This document shows positions 56,906 through 63,765 of a stretch of 64,000 bases of DNA, one piece after another. Position numbers and translations under genes: made by a program. Below the pieces are notes generated by a model. It worked only from the letters and a program-made list of their open reading frames with translations, had not been told where the DNA came from and did not search any database. Within the stretch, counting starts at the first letter, position 1. Each line of letters opens with the position of its first letter. The DNA is taken from contig OY969794.1 of assembly GCA_963703175.1 (NCBI GenBank), positions 2,480,001 to 2,544,000 on the forward strand. The letters are read 5' to 3'. The stretch is from VRUE01 sp963703175 (GTDB taxonomy: Bacteria > Actinomycetota > Thermoleophilia > Solirubrobacterales > 70-9).

Positions 56906-59275
56906 TTGTATCTGAGATCGATCGAGATGAAGGGGTTCAAGTCGTTCCCCGCGCGCACCAAGCTGGAGTTCTCTCCAGGCGTCAGCGTGATCGTCGGGCC
57001 AAACGGCTCGGGCAAGTCGAATATCACCGACGCGGTCCTCTGGGCGCTCGGTGAGCAGAGCCCTGGCGCGATTCGCGGTGCCTCGATGCAGGATGTGATC
57101 TCCGCTGGAGGCCAGGGCGTGGGACAGCGCCGCGCCGCTGAGGTCGAGGTGGTGATCGACAACTCGGAGGGACGCGCCGCGACTGAGCTCTCCGAAATCG
57201 CCGTTCAGCGCAGCCTAGACCGCTCCGGCGATGGCTCCTACCGGCTTAACGGTGCCCGCTGTCGGCTTGTCGACGTGGTCGAGGTGCTTTCCGACACCAA
57301 CTTAGGTCGTGAGATGCACTCCGTGATTAGCCAGGGCCGGGTCGAGTCGATCATCCACTCCAAACCGCGCGAGCGGCGCCTGCTGGTGGAGGAGGCGGCG
57401 GGCCTGGGAAAGCACCGCAAGCGCCGCCGCCGCGCCGAGCTGAAGTTGCGCGCAGCGCGGGACAACCTCGATCGTGCCCTCGACCTCGAGCGCGAGGCGC
57501 GGGCGCGCCTGCGGCCTTTGAAGCGTCAGGCGCAGGCGGCCGAGCTCGGCGCCCGTATCGAGCGCGAGGAGCTGGAACTGCGCGGCCGACTAGTCGGCGA
57601 GGATCTGCGCTTCGGCAAGGACCGAGCAAAAGCTGCAGAGGCGGCGGCCGAGAAGGCACGAGCCAAACGAGCCGCGGTTGAGAAGCGCCTCAGCGAAGTG
57701 AGCGAGCGCCGCCGCGCCGCCGAGGAGCGCTTCGCCGATCGTGACCGCGAGCGAACCCAGGCCTGGGGCTTGTTGACCAAGCTGCGCGGGGAGCAGCAGC
57801 GGATCGCGGTCCGCGCCGCTGGTTTCGGCGACCGCGAGGCCAGGCTGGTCGATGCCCTGGAGGGACTGCGGGCCGAGTTCGGTCCCCTGACCCTTGATCT
57901 CGGCTCGGCCGAAGGGGCACCCGCCGAGCGCGCCCGCAAGCTCGAGGAGGAGCTGGGCGAGATCAACGCTGGCTTGACCGTCGCCGCTGAAGGCTTGGCG
58001 CAAGCCCGTTCCGCCGATGTCGCCGAGTCCAAGCGTGAGGCGGCGCTAGGCGAGGTCCAAGCCGGTGCCGAGCGCGCGGTACGCCATGCCCGCCGCGCCG
58101 AGGGATTGGTCGGCGAGCGCCACCGCGAGGCGCTGCGCGAGCGGGTCGCCGCTGGTGAGGAACTGCTCGATGACATTCGCTCGGCGGCCGCTGCCGTCGG
58201 CGGCGCAGAGACTGCGATCCGTGCCCGGATAGAGCGGATCGAAGCGAAGGTTGTCGGCGAGGAGGGCGACGGCGACGCGATTGCCGAGGAGATGCGTGCC
58301 TGCTCGCGGCAGGAGTCTGAGCTGCAGGTGGAGATGAAGGCGGCCTCCGACGAGCTAACCGAGGCGCAGGTCGAGGCCGCCCACCTCGGCGATCGCCACG
58401 CCGAGGCGGCCAAGGAGATGGCCTCGATCGCCGAGCGCCTGGGCGAGGAGGTCGATCCGGCAGAGGAAGCGCTGAGCGACGACGAGCGTGCCGACATCGA
58501 TCGCCGGCTGCTGCGGCTGGAGCGCCGCCGTGCCCAGATCGGCCCGGTCAACCCCCTTGCCGAGCAGGAGTACGAGGAGGCCCGCGAGCATGTCGAGTCG
58601 CTGCAAACCCAGCGCGAGGACACCGAGCGCGGCATGCACGAGCTGGAGGCGTTGATCCGTGACATCGACCGTGAGATCGAGCGCGCCTTCGAGCAGACCT
58701 TCGCGGCGACCGCGAAGAATTTCGAGGAGATGGTCGAGCACCTTTTCCCCGGTGGCCGCGGGCGGCTGCGGCGGGTCAGCCTGCGCCCGGTGCGCGATGC
58801 CGAGGAATCCAGCGGGGACGCGGAGGACGCTGGGGAGGACGAGGAGTCCGAGCAGGCCGAGGAAGAGGAGCGCGAGGTGCTCGGGGTCGAGATCGAAGTG
58901 ACCCCGGCCGGCAAGTCAACGCGCAAGCTATCGCTGCTTTCCGGCGGCGAGAAGTCGCTGGTCGCTCTCGCCTTCGTCTTTGCCGTCTTCCTGGCAAGGC
59001 CATGCCCCTTCTACATCCTCGACGAGGTCGAGGCCGCGCTCGACGACGCCAACATCGATCGCTTCCTGCAGTTGATCCGCCGCTTCTCTGACCGTGCCCA
59101 GTTCGTCATTGTCACCCACCAGAAAAGAACGATGGACGCCGCCGACGTGCTCTACGGCGTCACTATGGGTGGCGACGGGGTGACCAAAGTCGTCTCCCGC
59201 AAGCTGCCGCGCGAAGTTGAGAACGAGGCGGACGACGGCGCACCCGGCCAGCCGCCGGCCCTCGAAGCGGCTTAG
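56906..59275 (+). CDS. smc: SMC-family chromosome segregation ATPase, short form lacking a visible hinge
   Basis: The N-terminal head has YLRSIEMKGFKSFPARTKLE, Walker A VGPNGSGKSNI (residues 31-38) and a Q-loop region around ISQGRVESIIHSKPRERR. The C-terminal head has the signature KLSLLSGGEKSLVALAF and Walker B ILDEVEAALDDANIDRF. Both heads are SMC-specific and complete. Between them is only about 400 residues of charged coiled coil, and no hinge with its glycine motifs can be recognised. Total length is 789 aa, where bacterial SMC is usually 1150-1200. An acidic stretch (about residues 635-655) interrupts the C-terminal head. The start is TTG 56906. ScpA and ScpB are encoded at 19440-20737. 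Confidence 0.88.
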   Translation: MYLRSIEMKGFKSFPARTKLEFSPGVSVIVGPNGSGKSNITDAVLWALGEQSPGAIRGASMQDVISAGGQGVGQRRAAEVEVVIDNSEGRAATELSEIAVQRSLDRSGDGSYRLNGARCRLVDVVEVLSDTNLGREMHSVISQGRVESIIHSKPRERRLLVEEAAGLGKHRKRRRRAELKLRAARDNLDRALDLEREARARLRPLKRQAQAAELGARIEREELELRGRLVGEDLRFGKDRAKAAEAAAEKARAKRAAVEKRLSEVSERRRAAEERFADRDRERTQAWGLLTKLRGEQQRIAVRAAGFGDREARLVDALEGLRAEFGPLTLDLGSAEGAPAERARKLEEELGEINAGLTVAAEGLAQARSADVAESKREAALGEVQAGAERAVRHARRAEGLVGERHREALRERVAAGEELLDDIRSAAAAVGGAETAIRARIERIEAKVVGEEGDGDAIAEEMRACSRQESELQVEMKAASDELTEAQVEAAHLGDRHAEAAKEMASIAERLGEEVDPAEEALSDDERADIDRRLLRLERRRAQIGPVNPLAEQEYEEAREHVESLQTQREDTERGMHELEALIRDIDREIERAFEQTFAATAKNFEEMVEHLFPGGRGRLRRVSLRPVRDAEESSGDAEDAGEDEESEQAEEEEREVLGVEIEVTPAGKSTRKLSLLSGGEKSLVALAFVFAVFLARPCPFYILDEVEAALDDANIDRFLQLIRRFSDRAQFVIVTHQKRTMDAADVLYGVTMGGDGVTKVVSRKLPREVENEADDGAPGQPPALEAA

Positions 59276-59285
59276 CCCAGGTCCA

Positions 59286-59291
59286 TAGGAT
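59286..59291 (+). promoter_or_regulatory. -10 box of ftsY (leaderless type)
   Basis: TAGGAT, 6 nt before ATG 59298, in a 22-bp spacer after smc. Confidence 0.6.
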
Positions 59292-59297
59292 CACCAG

Positions 59298-60296
59298 ATG
59301 CCAACCACCTGGCAGGAGATCTTCGATCTCGGCGCGCGCGGTGCAGTCTCATCCGAGGCCGAGCCCGAAAGCGAGGAACGTCGCCGCGGCGTCTTCCGTC
59401 GCCTACGCGAGAGCCTCTCCAAAAGCCGCCAAGCGCTGAGCGAGGAGATCTCGGCCAGCCTCTTCGATCGCATCGACGAGGAGACCTGGGAACAGCTCGA
59501 GGAGGCGCTGATCATGGCCGATGCCGGCGCTCCAACCACGGCCGAGGTGGTCGAGCGCCTTGAGCAGGAGGTCGAGAGCGGCGCCGTCTCCGCCGACGGT
59601 GAGGCGGTTCGGGGAAGGCTGATTGAGATCCTCGCCGAGGTCGCCTCCGGCGGCCGCGCCCCGATCGACCTCAGCGGCGAGCCCGCGGTGCTGCTGATGG
59701 TCGGCGTCAACGGCACCGGCAAGACGACGACGATCGGCAAGATTGCCTGGCATCTGAGTAAGGAATTCGGCCTCTCGGTCGTCCTTGCCGCTGGCGACAC
59801 CTACCGCGCCGCGGCGGCCGAGCAGCTGGCCGAGTGGGCGCAGCGGGCAGGCGCCGAACTGATCCGCTCGGCGCCAGGGGGCGACCCCGGCGCGGTTGCC
59901 TTTGACGCGATCGCCGCCGCCCGCGCCCGCGGAGCCGACGTGGTCATCGTCGACACCGCCGGCCGCCTCCACACTGAGAGCAACCTGATGGAGGAGCTGG
60001 CCAAGGTGCGGCGGGTGATCGCCAAGCAGATGCCCGATGCACCACATGAGACGCTGATCTCGATCGACGCGACTACCGGCCAAAACGGCTTGCGCCAGGC
60101 GAAGATCTTCTCCGAGGCGGCCGAGGTTGACGGCGTCGTCCTGACCAAGCTCGACGGCACCGCTAAGGGCGGGATCGTCCTGGCGATCGCCAACGAGCTC
60201 GGCATCCCGGTGAAACTGATCGGCACGGGGGAGACGCTGGAAGATCTGCGTCCCTTCGACCCGACCGACTTCGCCCGCGCCCTGCTCGCCGAGTAG
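59298..60296 (+). CDS. ftsY: Signal recognition particle receptor FtsY
   Basis: FtsY is the membrane-associated SRP receptor GTPase. The 332-aa protein has a short acidic/arginine-rich A domain, the N domain (LFDRIDEETWEQLEEALIMADAG) and the G domain with GVNGTGKTTTIGKIA, the DTYRAAAAEQL loop, DTAGRLHTESNLMEEL, TKLDGTAKGG and GTGETLEDLRPFDP. Length is normal for an actinobacterial FtsY with a reduced A domain. Order smc-ftsY-ffh is conserved. Confidence 0.97.
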   Translation: MPTTWQEIFDLGARGAVSSEAEPESEERRRGVFRRLRESLSKSRQALSEEISASLFDRIDEETWEQLEEALIMADAGAPTTAEVVERLEQEVESGAVSADGEAVRGRLIEILAEVASGGRAPIDLSGEPAVLLMVGVNGTGKTTTIGKIAWHLSKEFGLSVVLAAGDTYRAAAAEQLAEWAQRAGAELIRSAPGGDPGAVAFDAIAAARARGADVVIVDTAGRLHTESNLMEELAKVRRVIAKQMPDAPHETLISIDATTGQNGLRQAKIFSEAAEVDGVVLTKLDGTAKGGIVLAIANELGIPVKLIGTGETLEDLRPFDPTDFARALLAE

Positions 60297-60299
60297 CCT
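60294..60299 (+). promoter_or_regulatory. -10 box of ffh (leaderless type)
   Basis: TAGCCT, 8 nt before GTG 60308. Its first three bases are the ftsY stop codon. Confidence 0.55.
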
Positions 60300-60307
60300 G
60301 GAGGCTC

Positions 60308-61675
60308 GTGTTTGACCAGCTTTCAGATCGCCTTCAGGCGACGCTCTCGGACGTCCGCTCGCGCGGCAAGCTGGGCGAGGGCGACGTCGACGCGGCTATG
60401 CGCGAGATCCGCCTCGCCCTGCTTGAGGCGGACGTCAACTTCAAGGTCGTCAAAAGCTTCACCAAGACGCTGAAGGAGCGCTGCCTGGGCGCCGAGGTGC
60501 TGGAGAGTCTCGACCCCGGCCAACAGGTGGTGAAGATCGTCAACGAGGAGCTGACTGGGCTGATGGGTGGCACCGGGCGCGACCTGGCTTTTGCCTCGAA
60601 CGGTCCTACGGTGATCCTGATGGCCGGCCTGCAGGGCTCGGGCAAGACCACCGCCTGCGCCAAGCTCGCCCGCCAGATCGGCGAGTCGGGCAGGAACGTT
60701 GCCCTCGCTGCTTGTGACGTCTACCGGCCGGCGGCGGTCGATCAGCTGGTCACGGTCGGCGAGCGCGCCGGGGCCCACGTCTACCAGCAGGGAACCGACG
60801 CGGATCCAGTCGAGATTGCGGCTTGGGCGCTTGATCGGGCTCGTGAGGAGGAGCGCGACGTACTGATTGTCGACACCGCTGGCCGTCTCCATATCGATGA
60901 AGCCCTGATGGACGAGCTGGCAAAGATCCGCAAGCGGACCAAGCCGCACAACGTGCTGCTGGTGGTCGACGCGATGACCGGCCAGGACGCCGTCGGCGTC
61001 GCCGAATCATTCGCCGAGGCCACTGAGTTCGACGGGGTGGTGATGACCAAGCTCGACGGCGACGCCCGTGGTGGCGCCGCGCTCTCGGTCAAAGCGGTGA
61101 CCGGCAAGCCGATTCTCTTCGCCTCGACCGGCGAGAAATTGGAGGCATTCGAGCGCTTCCACCCCGACCGGATGGCCTCGCGGATCCTCGGTATGGGCGA
61201 CATGCTCAGCCTGATCGAGAAGGCCGAGCAGCAGGTCGACGAGCGCCAGGCCGAGGACCTGCAGAAGAAACTCGAAGGCGATCGCTTCACCCTGGAGGAC
61301 TTCCTACAGCAGATGCGGCAGGTGCGCAAAATGGGCCCACTCAGCGGCCTGATCGGGATGCTGCCGGGGATGGGGGCGATGAAACAATTGAAGAACGCCG
61401 ACGTCGACGAGGGCGAGCTCGACCGGGTCGAGGCGATCATCCTCTCGATGACGCCGCTGGAGCGCGCCAACCCGGCGATCATCAAGGGTTCGCGGCGCAA
61501 ACGGATCGCTGATGGCTCTGGAACTAAGGTCCAGCATGTCAATCAGCTGGTCAAGCAGTTCGACCAGATGCGCAAGATGATGCGCCAGATGATGTCCGGC
61601 AAAGCGCCCGATCCGCAGCAGTTGGCCCAGATGGCAGGCGGCGCCACGGCGCGTCCAAAGTACCGCAGACGTTAG
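60308..61675 (+). CDS. ffh: Signal recognition particle protein Ffh (SRP54)
   Basis: Ffh binds signal peptides and 4.5S RNA and docks with FtsY. The 455-aa protein has the N domain (FDQLSDRLQATLSDVRSRGKL), the G domain with GLQGSGKTTACAKLA, DVYRPAAVDQL, DTAGRLHIDEALMDEL, TKLDGDARGGAAL and FASTGEKLEAFERFHPDRMASRILGMGD, and a C-terminal M domain (MGPLSGLIGMLPGMGAMKQL, GSRRKRIADGSGTKVQHVNQL, then a methionine-rich helix QMRKMMRQMM). Start GTG 60308. Confidence 0.97.
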   Translation: MFDQLSDRLQATLSDVRSRGKLGEGDVDAAMREIRLALLEADVNFKVVKSFTKTLKERCLGAEVLESLDPGQQVVKIVNEELTGLMGGTGRDLAFASNGPTVILMAGLQGSGKTTACAKLARQIGESGRNVALAACDVYRPAAVDQLVTVGERAGAHVYQQGTDADPVEIAAWALDRAREEERDVLIVDTAGRLHIDEALMDELAKIRKRTKPHNVLLVVDAMTGQDAVGVAESFAEATEFDGVVMTKLDGDARGGAALSVKAVTGKPILFASTGEKLEAFERFHPDRMASRILGMGDMLSLIEKAEQQVDERQAEDLQKKLEGDRFTLEDFLQQMRQVRKMGPLSGLIGMLPGMGAMKQLKNADVDEGELDRVEAIILSMTPLERANPAIIKGSRRKRIADGSGTKVQHVNQLVKQFDQMRKMMRQMMSGKAPDPQQLAQMAGGATARPKYRRR

Positions 61676-61681
61676 CGTCAG

Positions 61682-61753
61682 CCGGCACGTCCTCCCAGGG
61701 AGCGCAGCGACCGGTGAGCCGGGCGTTTGCCCGGCTTCGTCCGGGCGTGCCGG
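61682..61753 (+). repeat. Nested palindrome between ffh and rpsP
   Basis: The outer 8-bp arms CCGGCACG (61682-61689) and 61746-61753 enclose a perfect 8-bp stem AGCCGGGC (61717-61724 with 61729-61736) with a GTTT loop. CTTCGTCCGGGCG on the right resembles the CTTGTCCGGG motif of the larger palindromes. It may be a terminator, but there is no T-run. Confidence 0.65.
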
Positions 61754-61763
61754 GCTAGTCATG

Positions 61764-61769
61764 TAACCT
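61764..61769 (+). promoter_or_regulatory. -10 box of rpsP
   Basis: TAACCT, 10 nt before ATG 61780. Confidence 0.5.
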
Positions 61770-61779
61770 CTCGCGCCCA

Positions 61780-62034
61780 ATGGCCGTGCGAATCAGACTC
61801 AGAAGGGTGGGTTCGAAGAAGAACCCCGTGTGGCGGATCGTCGTCGCCGACAAACGCTCACCGCGTGATGGTCGGACGATCGAGACGATTGGCCGCTACA
61901 ACCCGCAGACCGAGCCCTCGACGATCGAGTTCGACGAGGAGCGCGCGCGCCACTGGCTCGAGCACGGAGCGCAGCCCTCGGAGACCGTAGCCACGCTGCT
62001 GCGGACCAAGGGCATCGCCGCCTCCGGAAGTTAA
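61780..62034 (+). CDS. rpsP: 30S ribosomal protein S16
   Basis: S16 (84 aa) has AVRIRLRRVGSKKNPVWRIVVAD, SPRDGRTIETIGRYNPQ and the WLEHGAQPSETVATLLRTKGI end. Complete. It begins rpsP-khpA-trmD; the gene for RimM, usual in this operon, is missing. Confidence 0.97.
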   Translation: MAVRIRLRRVGSKKNPVWRIVVADKRSPRDGRTIETIGRYNPQTEPSTIEFDEERARHWLEHGAQPSETVATLLRTKGIAASGS

Positions 62035-62042
62035 CTCCCGCC

Positions 62043-62273
62043 GTGACCGAGCTACTGGAGTTCCTGGTCAAGGCGTTGGTCGAGGACCCCGATGCGGTCG
62101 AGGTCGAGGAGCTTGAAGAGGACGGCGATCTGATCTATGAGATCAGCGTTGCCGAGGGCGACCTCGGACGGGTAATCGGCAAAGGCGGGCGGGTTGCCAA
62201 TGCGATCCGCACGGTCGCCAAGGCCGCAGCTGTGCGGCTGGACCGACGCGTCATCGTCGACATCCTCGATTGA
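62043..62273 (+). CDS. khpA: KH-domain RNA-binding protein KhpA
   Basis: The 76-aa single KH domain has LLEFLVKALVEDPDAVEVEE and the RNA-binding GxxG loop in GRVIGKGGRVANAIRTV. KhpA-type proteins bind RNA broadly and sit between rpsP and rimM-trmD in many Gram-positives. GTG 62043 start, 8 bp after rpsP; the stop overlaps trmD by four bases. Confidence 0.94.
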   Translation: MTELLEFLVKALVEDPDAVEVEELEEDGDLIYEISVAEGDLGRVIGKGGRVANAIRTVAKAAAVRLDRRVIVDILD

Positions 62274-62947
62274 AGCTCGACGTCTTCACCCTCTTTCCGG
62301 AAGCGTTCGACTGGTTCCAGTCGCAGCGCTCGGTGCAGAACGCCCTTGGCAAGGGGAATGAGCTGCGCTTCTTCAACTATCGCGACACCACTCCGCTTGG
62401 CGCCGGCCAGGTCGATGATGCGCCGTATGGGGGTGGGGCGGGAATGGTGCTGCGGGTCGACGTCGTTGACGCCGCGCTGCAATCCGCTTACGCCAACGGC
62501 GAGAACCCGCGGATCGTTCTGCTCTCCCCAACCGGCCGCCTGCTCAATGACAAGCTGGCCGACGAGCTGACCCAGGAGCACCACGTGGCGCTTCTCTGCG
62601 GGCGCTACGAGGGCTTCGACGAGCGGGTGCACGAGCATCTCGCCCATGACGAGGTCTCGATCGGCCGCTACGTGCTGGCCGGCGGCGAGCTGCCGGCGAT
62701 GGTCGTCGCCGATGTCCTGATGCGCAAGCTTCCCGGCGCCCTCGGGCACGAGCAGAGTGCTGTTGAGGAGTCGTTCAGCCGGGTGCTGGAGGGGGCGCCG
62801 GAGTACCCGCACTACACCCGCCCGCCGGCATATCGAGGCTGGGGTGTACCCGATGTGCTCGTCTCCGGCGACCACGAGCGGGTGCGTGAGTGGCGGGCGC
62901 AGCAGAGCAGGGCACGGGCCGAGCAGTTCGAAAAAGATCCCGAGTAG
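62270..62947 (+). CDS. trmD: tRNA (guanine-37-N1)-methyltransferase
   Basis: TrmD makes m1G37 in tRNA and prevents frameshifting. The 225-aa SPOUT enzyme has LDVFTLFPEAFDWF, DDAPYGGGAGMVLRVD, the knot LLCGRYEGFDERVHEHL and SIGRYVLAGGELPAMVVADV, and a C-terminal domain with HYTRPPAYRGWGVPDVLVSG. The start is TTG 62270 sharing TTGA with khpA. The family most often has D where this protein has R in SIGRYVL; the rest is canonical. Confidence 0.96.
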   Translation: MKLDVFTLFPEAFDWFQSQRSVQNALGKGNELRFFNYRDTTPLGAGQVDDAPYGGGAGMVLRVDVVDAALQSAYANGENPRIVLLSPTGRLLNDKLADELTQEHHVALLCGRYEGFDERVHEHLAHDEVSIGRYVLAGGELPAMVVADVLMRKLPGALGHEQSAVEESFSRVLEGAPEYPHYTRPPAYRGWGVPDVLVSGDHERVREWRAQQSRARAEQFEKDPE

Positions 62948-62960
62948 GTACGATTCGGCC

Positions 62961-62997
62961 ACCGCGCGGCGCCAGCATCCTGGGCCGGCGGTTTTTT
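62961..62997 (+). terminator. Intrinsic terminator after trmD
   Basis: A 12-bp GC-rich stem with two single-G bulges (62961-62974 with 62981-62992) and a GCATCC loop runs into six Ts (62992-62997). It is the clearest intrinsic terminator I found and implies that rplS has its own promoter; TAGCGT at 63034-63039 is a candidate -10. Confidence 0.75.
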
Positions 62998-63054
62998 CTC
63001 GCCCAGCGAGCGAACGAGATCGCCGGTAATGACTAGCGTGAGTGAGCAAATGAC

Positions 63055-63765
63055 ATGAGCTCCGTAATCGACAGCATTGAGCGCGCCCAGAAGAGGCAGG
63101 GACTCCCGTCCTTTGCCCCTGGCGATCGCGTGCGCGTTCACTTCAACGTGATCGAGGGCTCGCGGGAAAGAATCCAGGTGTTCGAGGGAATCGTCCTCAA
63201 GCGGCAGGGTTCTGGCGTTCGCGAGACGTTCACCGTCCGCAAGCAGTCATTCGGCGTCGGTGTGGAGCGCACGTTCCCCTTGCACTCGCCGAAGATCGAG
63301 AAACTTGAGATAGCGGCCCGCGGCGACGTGCGGAGGGCCAAGCTCTACTACCTGCGGGGCCGGATTGGCAAGGCGGCGCGGGTGGCCGAGCGGCGTTGGG
63401 GAATTGACGACGAGCTGATCTCGACGCCGGTGCCCGCGGTGGATGCTGATGGTGTCAGTCAGGGAGATGACGAGGAGCTACAGGCCGCGGGTCCTGTCGT
63501 GGAGGAGGACTCCTCGTCCTCGCAGGCTGCGGGCGAGGAGTCCTCCTCCACGCCACCCACGGCAGATGAGCCTGCGGATCAGCCGCAGGACGTCGCATCC
63601 GAGGCGGAGGCGCCGGCGGATGCTGGGGAAGCTGAAGATGTTGAGGCAGGCACGGACGCTGAGGCGCCCGAGGCAGGGGAGACCGAGGACACCGCCGCGG
63701 CGCAGGATGCCGAGGATGAGTCGACGAAAGAGGATTCCGGCGACTCCGGCGAGGACTCGGCCTGA
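63055..63765 (+). CDS. rplS: 50S ribosomal protein L19 with long acidic C-terminal extension
   Basis: Residues 1 to about 118 are a normal L19: FAPGDRVRVHFNVIEGSRERIQVFEGIVLKRQGSGVRETFTVRK in pieces, then VERTFPLHSPKIEKLEI and LYYLRGRIGKAARVAER. Residues about 125-236 form an acidic, low-complexity tail rich in Glu, Asp, Ala and Ser, which nearly doubles the usual length of about 115 aa. Part of the tail (residues about 144-169) is encoded by a palindromic element with the same ends as those in ribD and recG. The tail should be unstructured and solvent-exposed. Confidence 0.93.
   Translation: MSSVIDSIERAQKRQGLPSFAPGDRVRVHFNVIEGSRERIQVFEGIVLKRQGSGVRETFTVRKQSFGVGVERTFPLHSPKIEKLEIAARGDVRRAKLYYLRGRIGKAARVAERRWGIDDELISTPVPAVDADGVSQGDDEELQAAGPVVEEDSSSSQAAGEESSSTPPTADEPADQPQDVASEAEAPADAGEAEDVEAGTDAEAPEAGETEDTAAAQDAEDESTKEDSGDSGEDSA
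63486..63561 (+). repeat. Intragenic palindromic element, copy in rplS
   Basis: This 76-bp copy keeps the left end CGCGGGTCCTGTCG (14/14 identical to recG) and right end CGCCACCCACG (10/11). The inside is unrelated: a perfect 17-bp stem (63500-63516 with 63534-63550) around a 17-nt loop. It is translated in frame in the acidic tail of L19. Confidence 0.85.

Noticed and set aside
58800..58880. Acidic insertion in the SMC C-terminal head as another palindromic element
   Set aside because: The DNA shows no inverted repeat and no CGCGGGT-type ends; it is ordinary Glu/Asp low complexity.
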